Shown one piece after another: positions 8,987 to 19,096 of a DNA stretch of 64,000 bases. Numbering within the stretch: the first letter of the stretch is position 1; the number at the start of each line of letters is the position of its first letter. The DNA comes from Microbacterium esteraromaticum. GTDB taxonomy: Bacteria > Actinomycetota > Actinomycetes > Actinomycetales > Microbacteriaceae. The notes beneath the pieces are model-generated. The model did no database searches and was not told the origin of the DNA. It saw nothing but the letters and a program-made list of their open reading frames with translations. The position numbers and the translations under genes were made by a program. Location of the stretch: contig NZ_CP118100.1 in assembly GCF_028747645.1 (NCBI RefSeq), positions 992,001 to 1,056,000 of the forward strand, given 5' to 3'.

Positions 8987-9886
8987 TCAGTCGAGCTCGC
9001 CGGCGCACAGCTGCGCGGTGGTCAGGTCTGCCGGCGGCAGGTTCTCGGCCGTGAACCCGAACGGCTCGACCAGGTCGAGGTAGGCCTGCTCGTCGCTGGT
9101 GATCTTCGCGAGCTCCTCGTTGTAGGCCGCGAGCAGATCATTGTCGTCCTGGCGGAACACGGTTGAGCCCGCGCCGACCTGCGCGACACCGTCGAGCTCT
9201 TGCACGAAGGCGCCGGTGGTCTCGAGGTCGGCGTTGTCCTGGGTCATCCAGTTCAGCGACACGGCGGTCAGTGCGAAAGCGTCCGTGCGGCCGGACTGCA
9301 CCGCCTCGAGGCCGGCGGTAGCGCTGTCGACCTTGATCACATCACTGATGCCCAGGTCGTCGGCGTAGCCCTCTTCGATCGCACCGGACTGCACGGCGAG
9401 CGTGACGTCACCGCTGTCGGCGACCGAGCCGAGATCGCTGAGCGACTCGGGGTTGCCGGCCGGCACGGCCAGGGTGGTGGTGTACATGATCTCGGGATCG
9501 CTGAACGCGGCCTGCTCGCAGCGGTCGGGCAGGATCGACATTCCCGCGCTGATGACATCCCAGCGGCCGGCATTGAGACCCGGGATCAGCGAGTTCCACT
9601 CGACTTCTTCGACCTTGATGTCGTCGATGCCGAGGTTGCTGAAGATCTGCTTGTGCAGCGCGATCGTCGCCCCGGTGGGCTCGCCGCCCTCGACCCACGA
9701 GTAGGGGCGCTCTGATGCGACGGCCAGCGTGATGCTACCGGACTCCTGCGCCTTCTCGAGCGTGGTCTGGGCGTCTCCGCCGCCATCGCCGCCGGCAGAG
9801 CCGTTGTCGCCGGATGCGCAACCGGCGAGGGCGAGTGTGAGTACACCCAGGGTGGCGAGTGCGGTTCGGGTCGTGCGCTTGCTCAT
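8987..9886 (-). CDS. ehuB: Ectoine/hydroxyectoine-type substrate-binding lipoprotein (EhuB-like)
   Basis: Extracytoplasmic solute-binding lipoprotein, 299 residues. A signal peptide ends in the lipobox LAGC, so Cys is lipidated. Ser/Gly/Asp-rich linker, then a family-3 binding domain. The segments SLIPGLNAGRWDVISAGMSI and RCEQAAFSDP resemble ectoine-binding EhuB more than glutamine-binding relatives. The open frame extends far upstream, but the ATG at 9886 (second of two adjacent ATGs) has a GAGGAG site at good spacing and begins a canonical signal peptide. First gene of the importer operon and divergent from the GntR gene, with a palindrome between them. Confidence 0.82.
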   Translation of the reverse strand: MSKRTTRTALATLGVLTLALAGCASGDNGSAGGDGGGDAQTTLEKAQESGSITLAVASERPYSWVEGGEPTGATIALHKQIFSNLGIDDIKVEEVEWNSLIPGLNAGRWDVISAGMSILPDRCEQAAFSDPEIMYTTTLAVPAGNPESLSDLGSVADSGDVTLAVQSGAIEEGYADDLGISDVIKVDSATAGLEAVQSGRTDAFALTAVSLNWMTQDNADLETTGAFVQELDGVAQVGAGSTVFRQDDNDLLAAYNEELAKITSDEQAYLDLVEPFGFTAENLPPADLTTAQLCAGELD

Positions 9887-9953
9887 CATGCTCCTCTGTG
9901 TGGCTGTCTGTCGCGCCGGAGTGGGCGGCGACCGCGGAACACGATACGGGAAA

Positions 9954-9995
9954 CTGTCGATCAACGTACAATCAGACGTGCAGATTGTCGACAAT
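9954..9995. promoter_or_regulatory. Probable GntR operator: perfect 12-bp palindrome plus degenerate second site
   Basis: ATTGTCGACAAT at 9984-9995 is a perfect palindrome lying between the ehu operon and the divergent GntR gene. A related imperfect site (CTGTCGATCA, 9954-9963) lies 30 bp away toward ehuB. FadR-type GntR proteins bind palindromes of this size, so autoregulation and control of ehuBCDA are likely, by inference. Confidence 0.6.
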
Positions 9996-10094
9996 CCGAC
10001 ATGGAGATCGTTGCGGAGTCTGCGAGGAAAACACCGTTGAACGCGCGAGAATGAGAGACCGCGCGCACCGCGTTCTGTGGATGAGGAGACCCAT

Positions 10095-10853
10095 ATGCCC
10101 CGAGACCTGCCCCGCTCCGTCGGCCGGGCCGCAGTGCCGCGCGTGTCGCGGCTGTCGACCGTTGACCTCATCGCGATCGAGTTGCGCAAGGCGATCTTCT
10201 CGGGCGCGCTCGCGGTCGGCGCCTCACTGGGTGAGGTCGAGATCGCCGCGCAGCTGGGGGTGAGCCGCAGCCCGTTGCGTGAGGCCGCACAGCGCCTGGT
10301 GCAGGAGGGCATCCTCGTCGCGATTCCGGGGCGCGGGATGAGCGTCGCGGTGATCGAGGGTGATCAGATCGCCGACGTGTATGAGATGCGTCTGGCGATC
10401 GAGGCGCAGGCCGCGCGGCGCGTCGCGCGCGCCGGCAACGCGGGGGCACTGCAACGCATCCGTAGGGCCTTCGACGACCTCGTCGCGGTCAGTGACGGAG
10501 AGGATGCCCGCGCGATCGGCGACGCCGATCTGGAGTTCCACCAGGTGCTCGTCGATGCGGCGGGCAGCGAGCGGATGACCCGCGCGATGGCCGCATTGGT
10601 GATGCAGACCCGCATCATGAGCTTCAGCGTCGCCGACGGTTACTCCGTGCGCCGCTCGGTGTCACCGACGTACACGGTACTGCTCGACGCGCTCGCCGCG
10701 GGCGACGCCGACGCCGCGGCCGCGGCTCTCGAGAAGCAGTTCTCGGATGCTGTCTCTCGCCTGCGCGGAGACGCAGACGTCGACACCGTCGAGGTCGACC
10801 TCGACGAGCAGCCGCAGGTGTTCCAGCCGATCGACGGAGCGATGCGCGACTGA
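10095..10853 (+). CDS. GntR-family (FadR/FCD subfamily) regulator, probably of the ehu operon
   Basis: 252-residue cytoplasmic repressor or activator. N-terminal winged helix-turn-helix (about 20-85; LGVSRSPLREAAQRLVQEGIL is the recognition region) followed by an all-helical FCD effector domain (about 95-225) that usually binds a carboxylate through a metal. The open frame extends to a GTG at 10077, but AGGAG at 10084-10088 lies 6 nt before the ATG at 10095, which I use as the start. Divergent from the ectoine-type importer, so the effector may be the imported substrate or a breakdown product. No ectoine-degrading doe genes are in the window. Confidence 0.85.
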   Translation: MPRDLPRSVGRAAVPRVSRLSTVDLIAIELRKAIFSGALAVGASLGEVEIAAQLGVSRSPLREAAQRLVQEGILVAIPGRGMSVAVIEGDQIADVYEMRLAIEAQAARRVARAGNAGALQRIRRAFDDLVAVSDGEDARAIGDADLEFHQVLVDAAGSERMTRAMAALVMQTRIMSFSVADGYSVRRSVSPTYTVLLDALAAGDADAAAAALEKQFSDAVSRLRGDADVDTVEVDLDEQPQVFQPIDGAMRD

Positions 10854-10863
10854 CTTCTGACGA

Positions 10864-10895
10864 CGAAGCGCCGCCGGGGACCCGACGGCGCTTCG
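10864..10895. terminator. Bidirectional terminator between GntR and aldolase genes
   Basis: Perfect 10-bp stem (10864-10873 with 10886-10895) with a 12-nt loop in the gap between convergent genes. Confidence 0.8.
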
Positions 10896-10910
10896 CTGTA
10901 GTGGGATGTG

Positions 10911-11939
<1,029 letters not shown>

Positions 11940-12109
11940 GAAATCTCCTGCTTCTGAAGGGCGGGGGTCAGCCTCAACTGTAGCCGCGCGCACGAGAGAT
12001 CTTTCCGCTGTTGCGCGCGCTCGGGTCACATTCCTGCTGCCGCGTTAAGAACCGTGAATCCTTCATGCGGAATTCGTGAAAAGTCGCCGGTTTCGTCGCA
12101 TCCGCTGGC

Positions 12110-12115
12110 TATGCT
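12110..12115 (+). promoter_or_regulatory. -10 box of leaderless glpX promoter
   Basis: TATGCT ends 6 nt before the glpX ATG and no ribosome-binding site is present, so the transcript probably begins at the start codon. Confidence 0.6.
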
Positions 12116-12121
12116 GACCGC

Positions 12122-13108
12122 ATGGTGAGCCTTACAGCCGATCTCAGCCCTCTTCGCCCCGACCGCAACCTCGCTCTTGAGCTCGTCCGGGCGACCGAGG
12201 CGGCGGCGATCCGGGCCGTTCCGTTCATCGGCCGCGGCGACAAAGAGGCCGCCGACGGCGCCGCCGTCGACGCCATGCGCGCCTTCCTGGGCACCGTCGA
12301 CTTCCAGGGCCGCGTCGTGATCGGCGAGGGTGAGAAGGACGACGCCCCGATGCTGTTCAACGGCGAGGAAGTCGGCAGGGGGCGTGGGCCGCAGTGCGAC
12401 ATCGCCGTCGATCCGATCGATGGCACCTCGCTCACCGCAGCCGGGCGCCAGAACGCCCTCTCGGTGCTCGCTGTCTCTGACCGCGGCTCGATGCTCGATG
12501 CCTCCAGCGTGTTCTACATGGACAAGCTCGTCACCGGACCCGCCGGAGTGGGCGTGGTCGACATCCGCCTGCCCATCGGCGAGAACATCCGCCGGCTGGC
12601 GAAGGCGCTCGACAAGCCCGTCGACGAGATGGTCGTCTCGGTGCTGAACCGTCCTCGCCACGAGAAGCTCATCAACGAGATCCGCGAGGCGGGCGCCGGT
12701 ACCCGCCTGATGAGCGACGGCGACGTCGCCGGGGGCATCAACGCCGCCCGGCATGACGCACGAACCGACATGTGCGTCGGCATCGGCGGCAGCCCCGAAG
12801 GCATCGTCACCGCGTGCGCCATCAAGGCGCTGGGCGGTCACATCCAGGGCGTGCTCTGGCCACGCGACGACGAGGAGCGCCAGCGCGGCCTCGACGCGGG
12901 GCTCGACGTCGACAAGGTCTACGAGGCCGACGATCTCGTGCAGGGCAACAACACGATCTTCGTCGCCACGGGAGTTACCGACGGGCAGCTCGTGCGCGGT
13001 GTGCGCCGTGAGGGCAACTACCTCTACACCGAGAGCGTCGTGCTGCGCAGCGCATCCGGAACGCTGCGTCGCATCGTCTCGGACCACCTCGTCTCGAAGT
13101 GGCTCTGA
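12122..13108 (+). CDS. glpX: Class II fructose-1,6-bisphosphatase
   Basis: Hydrolyses fructose-1,6-bisphosphate to fructose-6-phosphate; this is the sole FBPase type in most actinobacteria. The 328-residue protein carries the metal-binding GEGEKDDAPML (69-78) and DPIDGTS (97-103) motifs. Its length is typical. The ATG follows a TATGCT box by 6 nt. Divergent from the class II aldolase gene. Confidence 0.96.
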   Translation: MVSLTADLSPLRPDRNLALELVRATEAAAIRAVPFIGRGDKEAADGAAVDAMRAFLGTVDFQGRVVIGEGEKDDAPMLFNGEEVGRGRGPQCDIAVDPIDGTSLTAAGRQNALSVLAVSDRGSMLDASSVFYMDKLVTGPAGVGVVDIRLPIGENIRRLAKALDKPVDEMVVSVLNRPRHEKLINEIREAGAGTRLMSDGDVAGGINAARHDARTDMCVGIGGSPEGIVTACAIKALGGHIQGVLWPRDDEERQRGLDAGLDVDKVYEADDLVQGNNTIFVATGVTDGQLVRGVRREGNYLYTESVVLRSASGTLRRIVSDHLVSKWL

Positions 13109-13201
13109 CGGGCAGATCCCCCGATTCCCAGGGCATCCTGGCACAATGGGTACGACCGATGCCCGCAGTGCACCGGCGAAGCCAGAACAGGAGAGCTCGG
13201 G

Positions 13202-13486
13202 ATGTCGACGAACGAGCAGTCTGAGCAGCCGAGTCGCGTGCAGCAGATCACGACCAAGACGGGACGCATCCTGCGCGTGACCGACGAGCAGATCGCGGCG
13301 GCGCTCGCCCAGCAGACGGTCGCCGCCACGCAGCCGAAGGTCGACCCCGCCCGCCGGGCTGACGTTCTCTTCCGCGTGCGCCGTGACGAGGGGCACGAGC
13401 TGAGCTCCTGGTGGATGATCGGTGCGTTCGTCGTGACCTCTGGTGTCGTGATCGCACTGTTGTCGTGGGTGCCCGGCGGCGCGTGA
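13202..13486 (+). CDS. Small single-pass membrane protein
   Basis: 94-residue protein that I do not recognise as a named family. A polar, charged N-terminus (about 1-70) with Gln/Ala-rich stretches is followed by one transmembrane helix (about 71-89) near the C-terminus, ending WVPGGA, so it is probably tail-anchored with the bulk in the cytoplasm. AGGAG lies a short distance before the ATG. Composition and codon use are normal for this genome. It stands between glpX and a convergent ankyrin gene. Confidence 0.7.
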   Translation: MSTNEQSEQPSRVQQITTKTGRILRVTDEQIAAALAQQTVAATQPKVDPARRADVLFRVRRDEGHELSSWWMIGAFVVTSGVVIALLSWVPGGA

Positions 13487-13514
13487 TCTACGCGTTCTCG
13501 GCAGAAGCTACGCC

Positions 13515-13898
13515 CTAGTACGAGTAGAGTACCGCGCGCATACCGGTCAGTCCGAACTGGTCGGCGACCTGTTTTGCCGTGTGCGCTCCGGCGTCCTGAT
13601 CGGCTCCGGCGTCGAGCAGCATCCGCAGCAGTGATTCGTTGCGGCGGAAGACCGCGCACGCGACGGCGGTCTGCCCGTTCGCGTTGACGGCGTCGAGGTT
13701 GGCGCCGCGGGCGACCAGATCGGCAACCGTCTCGGCCTGCTCGGCGTACGTCGCAACGATCAAGAGCGTGTCCTGCTTGGCGTTGCGCACGTCGATGGGC
13801 ACACCGGCGTCGATCATCTCGCCCAGTGGGCCGGTTCGCCCTTGGCGGGCCAGGTCGAAGGTGCCGTCGATGACCTCTGGGCTCAGTCCGCTCGTCAT
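13515..13898 (-). CDS. Ankyrin-repeat protein
   Basis: 127-residue cytoplasmic protein built of about three to four ankyrin repeats: GPLGEMIDAGVPIDVRN, then VADLVARGANLDAVNANGQTAV, then LLRMLLDAGADQDAGA. Such proteins bind other proteins; no partner is visible. It lies 27 nt downstream of the exonuclease gene on the same strand, so the two may be co-transcribed. Confidence 0.85.
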   Translation of the reverse strand: MTSGLSPEVIDGTFDLARQGRTGPLGEMIDAGVPIDVRNAKQDTLLIVATYAEQAETVADLVARGANLDAVNANGQTAVACAVFRRNESLLRMLLDAGADQDAGAHTAKQVADQFGLTGMRAVLYSY

Positions 13899-13925
13899 CG
13901 CACCATTCTCGCCGATGGCGGCGGA

Positions 13926-14516
13926 TCAGGCGACTGCGCGTTGGGCGGGCTGCGGTGCGGGGGTGAGTTTCACGCCGAGAGCCGAGCCGAGGGCATCCAC
14001 GTCGTGCACTGCGGCACGGCGGGCGGCGTCGATGACGATCTGCGCGCACGCACGCGCGTCGGCGAGTGCGTCGTGGTGGTCGAAGTCGCCGAATCCGGCG
14101 GCGGCCGCCGCGACCGGCAGGCGGTACGAGTCGAGATCGTAGGTCTTGCGTGCAACGGCGAGCGAGCACAGCGAGCGGTACGGGGGAGCGTCGAAGCCCG
14201 CGACTTCCGAAGAACGTCGCAGCACCTTCACGTCGAACCCGGCGTTGTGTGCCACGAGCACGTCGTCACCGGCGAAACCGCACAGGCGGTCGAGTTGCTG
14301 GGCCCACGTGTCGGCGCCTGCGACGTCGTGCGGGTGGATGCCGTGGATCTTGATGTTCCACTCATTGAACTCGTCATGTCCGACGGCGGGGCGGATCAGC
14401 CAGCCGGTCTGGGCGACGACCGCTCCGCCGCGCACACGCACCAGACCCACGGAGCAGGCCGAGGCAGGGCTGGAGTTCGCGGTCTCGAAGTCGATCGCAG
14501 TGAAATCCAGGGGCAC
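13926..14516 (-). CDS. DnaQ-like DEDDh 3'-5' exonuclease
   Basis: 196-residue exonuclease domain protein like the epsilon proofreading subunit but stand-alone. The acidic catalytic residues are visible: Asp9 and Glu11 (AIDFET), Asp95 (HNAGFD), His148 and Asp153 (HHDALADA), which is the DEDDh set. Likely acts on DNA or RNA ends in the cytoplasm; the substrate cannot be told from sequence. It probably forms a two-gene unit with the ankyrin gene. Confidence 0.88.
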   Translation of the reverse strand: MPLDFTAIDFETANSSPASACSVGLVRVRGGAVVAQTGWLIRPAVGHDEFNEWNIKIHGIHPHDVAGADTWAQQLDRLCGFAGDDVLVAHNAGFDVKVLRRSSEVAGFDAPPYRSLCSLAVARKTYDLDSYRLPVAAAAAGFGDFDHHDALADARACAQIVIDAARRAAVHDVDALGSALGVKLTPAPQPAQRAVA

Positions 14517-14631
14517 GCAACAAGTCTCGGTGCGGAGTCTGTCGCATCCGATCAGGCGCGCCGCCGCGGCGGGCGATCCGGTCGTGACGGCGGCATGCGG
14601 GCATCCGGTGTGCGGAGGGCATCCGCTGTTC

Positions 14632-14705
14632 GAGAACAGGCGCTTCGACGAGAACAGGACCGTTCTGACGAAATCGTCCTGTTCTGGTGAACCGTCCTGT
14701 TCTCG
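14632..14705. repeat. Cluster of four AGAACAGG elements, two direct and two inverted
   Basis: The 8-10-bp core AGAACAGG(AC) occurs twice on the plus strand (from 14633 and 14651) and twice on the minus strand (to 14685 and 14703). The outer pair CGAGAACAGGAC (14649-14660) and GTCCTGTTCTCG (14694-14705) is a perfect 12-bp inverted repeat. It lies upstream of the ychF -10 box. It could be a REP-like element or a multi-site operator. Confidence 0.65.
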
Positions 14706-14767
14706 GAAGGCGGCTTCCTGCTCGGCCGCGGTATGGACGGCAACGGCCCCCGGTAGACTTGGCTCCC

Positions 14768-15841
<1,074 letters not shown>

Positions 15842-15849
15842 CGTGCCCC

Positions 15850-15915
15850 GGTCGTTGAGCGAGCGGAGCGAGCGGTGTACTGAGCGAGCGAAGCGAGTCG
15901 AAGTGACGAAACGCA
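15850..15915. repeat. GAGCGAGCG-rich REP-like element, copy 1
   Basis: Two imperfect tandem units (TGAGCGAGCGGAGCGAGCG then TGAGCGAGCGAAGCGAG) follow the ychF stop codon. A 29-30-bp stretch of this element, read on the minus strand as ACTTCGACTCGCTT...GCTCGCTCAGTACA, recurs nearly unchanged before typA (48643-48672) in the opposite orientation. Such extragenic elements are common in Microbacteriaceae. Confidence 0.75.
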
Positions 15916-15933
15916 GCTTGTAGGCTCCCTCGC

Positions 15934-16269
15934 ATGGATGGTGTTCCCCCAGCTCGGCGAGCGATTCGCCTGTTCCCTGACTACGGTCGCGATTGGCCGC
16001 TCGGGGAGAACTCGACGCCCACCTGGGATGTCGGCTACACCACCACACCGGACATGTATTGGTTGTCGGAGGATCTGACGCGTGACATGGCTGAATGGAA
16101 CGCCCATTGGGACGCGAACTTCGATCCCTTCGGCGGTTGGAAGGACGATGCGGTGCGCGAGAGGTGGCGACAGGATGGCGCAGCCATCGCGAAGCGTCTG
16201 CAGGCGGAGGTCGCTGACTTCGCCGATGTGTCATACGAGCCGTGGCCGCTGCTGGGCGGCGATGAATAG
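15934..16269 (+). CDS. Hypothetical Trp-rich acidic protein
   Basis: 111-residue soluble protein, not recognised. It is unusually rich in Trp and Asp (for example EWNAHWDANFDPFGGWKDD) and has no signal peptide or membrane segment. TAGGCT lies 7 nt before the ATG, so it probably has its own leaderless promoter just after the REP-like element. Base composition is somewhat lower in GC than its neighbours. Confidence 0.65.
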   Translation: MDGVPPARRAIRLFPDYGRDWPLGENSTPTWDVGYTTTPDMYWLSEDLTRDMAEWNAHWDANFDPFGGWKDDAVRERWRQDGAAIAKRLQAEVADFADVSYEPWPLLGGDE

Positions 16270-16367
16270 CCGTACATCCGTGGCTTCATGACGGAGGCTG
16301 AGCCGACGGCGTCTCTCCACCTGCACGGTCGGTTCTAGCAGGTCGGGGACATCGGTAGCATCGTGCC

Positions 16368-16898
16368 ATGCGCTCCTCCGACTCCATCTCTCGCCCACCG
16401 GCCACGCGCAATCGCCCCGTAGTCGCCTTGCGCGCTTTCGAGATCGGTGACCGTGAGTTCTTCGCCTCGTTGGCGACGGATGAGCGCGTCATGAAGTTCG
16501 TGGGAGATGGATCTCCCTGGTCTGCCGAGCAAATCGATTCGCGAATCGACCTCGCGCTTCGTGGGCTCCCACCTTCAGAGCCGGGCGCTGTGCGCTGGCA
16601 TGTTGCCGAGACGGAGGGCGAGCGGGCGGGTCTCTTCGTTGCGTCGCGACGCGAGGACACCGTTGAGATTGGGTACTGGCTCGCGCCTGCGAGGTGGGGG
16701 CAAGGCCTTGCCGGTGTCATGTTAGACGCCGGTCTCTTGGTCGTGCGTGAGCTCTTTGGTGCTCTTGATGTGGAGGCGCACATTGACCCGGCAAACGTGG
16801 CGTCGGTTGCGATGGTCGAGCGGCGCTCATTTCGCTTTGTGGGTCGTGCTGACGGCATCGGGCGCTACGTGCGCGCTCCTGGCGCATACGCAGAGTGA
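16368..16898 (+). CDS. GNAT-family N-acetyltransferase (RimJ/RimL-like)
   Basis: 176-residue acetyl-CoA-dependent acyltransferase fold. The segment EIGYWLAPARWGQGLAG is the beta4 strand and the acetyl-CoA pyrophosphate-binding loop of the RimJ/RimL type. The C-terminal ANVASVAMVERRSFRFVG matches the family pattern of Asn-x-x-Ser then a Gly-Phe-like strand. Substrate unknown; small-molecule or protein N-terminal acetylation are both possible. TAGCAT lies 6 nt before the ATG (leaderless). Slightly lower GC than the flanking genes hints at later acquisition, but this is weak. Confidence 0.82.
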   Translation: MRSSDSISRPPATRNRPVVALRAFEIGDREFFASLATDERVMKFVGDGSPWSAEQIDSRIDLALRGLPPSEPGAVRWHVAETEGERAGLFVASRREDTVEIGYWLAPARWGQGLAGVMLDAGLLVVRELFGALDVEAHIDPANVASVAMVERRSFRFVGRADGIGRYVRAPGAYAE

Positions 16899-16900
16899 AC

Positions 16901-17284
16901 CTACCCCCGCCCGGCGAACGTCAGCTCGTGCGTCTCGCGCGTCGGAATCTGCACGTGGTCATCGCCGAACGGCATGTAGTCGACGGAGTGCAGGTAGCCG
17001 TCGACGACCCAGAGCTCGATGAACCCGAGCGTCTCGCCGTGCGCTGAGACCTCGACCATGGCGAACGGGCCGCCGTCGTGGTCGATCGGCGCGAGGCCGG
17101 CCCTGCCTGCGAAGGTCAGCAGAAAGCACTCGCACTCGGCGTGTGGGTACCCGCCCCACTGCGCCTGCATCAGCTGCTCGCGGGCGATTGCTGATTGCGC
17201 ATCCGTGCCCGAGCACAGCAGCTCCATGAGCTGGCGCTCCGTGCGGGTCAGGTGGGTACCGACGGGGCGCTGCTGTGCTGGCAT
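16901..17284 (-). CDS. Hypothetical protein downstream of TipA-type regulator
   Basis: 127-residue soluble protein that I do not recognise. It contains an ECECFLLTFAG segment and a repeated-strand C-terminal half (FAMVEVSAHGETLGFIELW...GYLHSVDYMPFGDD), suggesting a small alpha/beta fold. The ATG at 17284 lies 4 nt after the MerR stop codon, so it is probably the third gene of a unit with the DUF2268 protease and MerR regulator. Confidence 0.65.
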   Translation of the reverse strand: MPAQQRPVGTHLTRTERQLMELLCSGTDAQSAIAREQLMQAQWGGYPHAECECFLLTFAGRAGLAPIDHDGGPFAMVEVSAHGETLGFIELWVVDGYLHSVDYMPFGDDHVQIPTRETHELTFAGRG

Positions 17285-17288
17285 CCGA

Positions 17289-18059
17289 TCAGCGTAGTGC
17301 GTTCGCGACGTGCCGACGCAGCGCATCCGCGGCGAAGCGTGCCGCGGCTTCCGAACCGAACGCGGCATGGAAGTCGGGGTGCGTCTCGTACTGATCCGCG
17401 AGGTCGAGGATCATCTCGGCCGACCTCGCGGCATCGCCCTCGTGCGTGGGCGTTCCGGGGATCTCCGACAGCCAGTCCACGTGCGAGACCGCGTGCGCCT
17501 GCGCGGCGGGGGAGTCGGTGGCGAGCCCCGCTTCGTGAAGCTCACGCCACCTGGCCAGCAGCGCCTCGCTGCGTGCCTTCCACTCGCGTTGCTGACGGAG
17601 TGACTTCTCATGCCACCACTGGTTCGACGCCTCGAACGCATCGCGTCCCCACCGCTCGACGACCTCATGCTCGTAGCGGTCGTTGAACCCCTCGAGCATC
17701 ACATCCATGCGCGGCTCGCGGCCCTCTCGGCGCATGTGCACGGTGTGCTCGACCGCGCGAATGCGCCGGTCGAGACTCTCCCGCTCCCGCGAGAGCTGCG
17801 CGAGGTGCGACTCGAGCGCGGCGACTTCTGCCTCGGGCCCAGCGGATGCTGCCAGCGTGGCCGCGATGTCGGCCAGGGGCATCCCGGTCTCCCTCAGCAT
17901 CAGGATGCGCTGCAGGCGCGCGACCGCATGCGGCCCGTAGTAGCGGTATCCGTTCGAGCCGACGCGGTCCGGGGTGAGCAGATCGATCTGGTGGTAGTGG
18001 CGCAACGTGCGACCACTGATGCCGGCGCGCTGCGCCAACTCGTTCACCGTCCACTCCAC
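17289..18059 (-). CDS. MerR-family regulator with TipAS antibiotic-recognition domain
   Basis: 256-residue regulator. The MerR winged helix (about 1-70: TVNELAQRAGISGRTLRHYHQIDLL) is followed by a coiled-coil dimerisation helix (about 75-115) and a C-terminal TipAS domain (about 135-250), the all-helical fold that captures thiopeptides and other hydrophobic peptides or drugs in TipAL. The start is GTG at 18059 with AGGAGG at correct spacing; upstream in-frame codons overlap the preceding gene. Probably autoregulated and controlling the DUF2268 protease gene upstream in the same unit. Confidence 0.88.
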   Translation of the reverse strand: MEWTVNELAQRAGISGRTLRHYHQIDLLTPDRVGSNGYRYYGPHAVARLQRILMLRETGMPLADIAATLAASAGPEAEVAALESHLAQLSRERESLDRRIRAVEHTVHMRREGREPRMDVMLEGFNDRYEHEVVERWGRDAFEASNQWWHEKSLRQQREWKARSEALLARWRELHEAGLATDSPAAQAHAVSHVDWLSEIPGTPTHEGDAARSAEMILDLADQYETHPDFHAAFGSEAAARFAADALRRHVANALR

Positions 18060-18088
18060 CGGCCGCCTCCTGCCTTGCGCTGTGCTCG

Positions 18089-18997
18089 TCAGTCTCGCAG
18101 AGCGTGCGGCAGACCGAGACGCCGCATGGCGACATCGATGATCTCGGCGGCGGGTGTGAAGATGCTCGCGGCGGCCGTCGTTCCGGCCGCGTCGAGGTAC
18201 GCCCGCACCAGGCGTACGCCCGCTGCATAGCCGGCCCCTGTGGGCAGGCCGACCGGTTCCGCGCCGAAGAGCCGTGCGGTGGCATCCCCGTGCACCCACG
18301 AGGCGAAGTTCTGCATTCCGGTCACGTTGAGGCCCGACGCGACCTTCGCCAGCACGTCATCATCGCCGCGCACGCGATCGCTGACGAAATGGGTGAATCC
18401 GCGCTCGCCGTAGAGCTCGGCGGCGAACAGATCCGCGAGCCCCTCCGAGATCACCTGCTCGCCCACCGTCACGGTCAGCGGGTCCCAGATCACTCCGCCG
18501 GGCGAGTAGCGCACGTTGTGGTGCAGCTCGTGGATGACGATGGCCTCCAGGCGGTCCATCACCTCCGGCGTCGGCCAGAGGGTGAGAGTGATGTAGCCGC
18601 TGATGCCGCCGAAGGCCGAGAGGCCCTGCACCTCGTTCATGAAGTGCTCATGTGTGTGGTCACCCAGCACGAGCAGCACCGTCAGGTCGGGCACCTCGTG
18701 AGCGGGGTTCGCTGTTTTCAGCGCCGCCGCGCCGGTATCGAGTGCGGTGCGGATGCGATTCCAGGCATCCGCTTCGACGAGTCGAGCGAGCCCGTCCTGC
18801 GCGGCCTCGGTGGGGGAGTCCCAATCAAAACCGAAGCCTTGCCGGTGGACGGTGGCGAGGTCGACGCCGCCGGGGACGAAATGGTACATACCCGCCATCG
18901 GCGCCCACATCTCGCGTACGAGGTCGGCTCGAAGGTCGAATGCTGCAGTCAGCGCCGGGCGCATCATCGGCGCACTGTCGATCACGGTGATGGTCAT
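18089..18997 (-). CDS. DUF2268-family putative zinc protease
   Basis: 302-residue soluble protein. The zincin motif HELHH (in AIVIHELHHN, near residue 158) with a downstream SEGLADLFAAE helix supplying the third ligand Glu identifies it as a DUF2268 predicted metalloprotease. No signal peptide, so cytoplasmic. It is 29 nt upstream of the TipA-type MerR gene; this protease/regulator pairing is frequent in actinobacteria. A role in response to a peptide antibiotic is inference from the TipAS partner. Confidence 0.82.
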   Translation of the reverse strand: MTITVIDSAPMMRPALTAAFDLRADLVREMWAPMAGMYHFVPGGVDLATVHRQGFGFDWDSPTEAAQDGLARLVEADAWNRIRTALDTGAAALKTANPAHEVPDLTVLLVLGDHTHEHFMNEVQGLSAFGGISGYITLTLWPTPEVMDRLEAIVIHELHHNVRYSPGGVIWDPLTVTVGEQVISEGLADLFAAELYGERGFTHFVSDRVRGDDDVLAKVASGLNVTGMQNFASWVHGDATARLFGAEPVGLPTGAGYAAGVRLVRAYLDAAGTTAAASIFTPAAEIIDVAMRRLGLPHALRD

Positions 18998-19043
18998 GCC
19001 ACCGACGCTAAAGGTTGCCGTTGCGGCAAGGTCAACACAACCA

Positions 19044-19077
19044 CTCGGCCTGCCATCCCGGAGAACGGCAGGCCGAG
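19044..19077 (-). terminator. Terminator of the DUF981 gene
   Basis: Perfect 11-bp stem (19044-19054 with 19067-19077) and 12-nt loop just downstream of the minus-strand DUF981 gene, followed on that strand by a moderately T-rich stretch. Confidence 0.7.
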
Positions 19078-19096
19078 CAGTAGTGCAGCCGGGGTG

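Noticed and set aside
16368..16898. GNAT gene as recent horizontal acquisition
   Set aside because: The GC is only slightly lower, and the gene has the local leaderless promoter pattern; there are no mobile genes near it.
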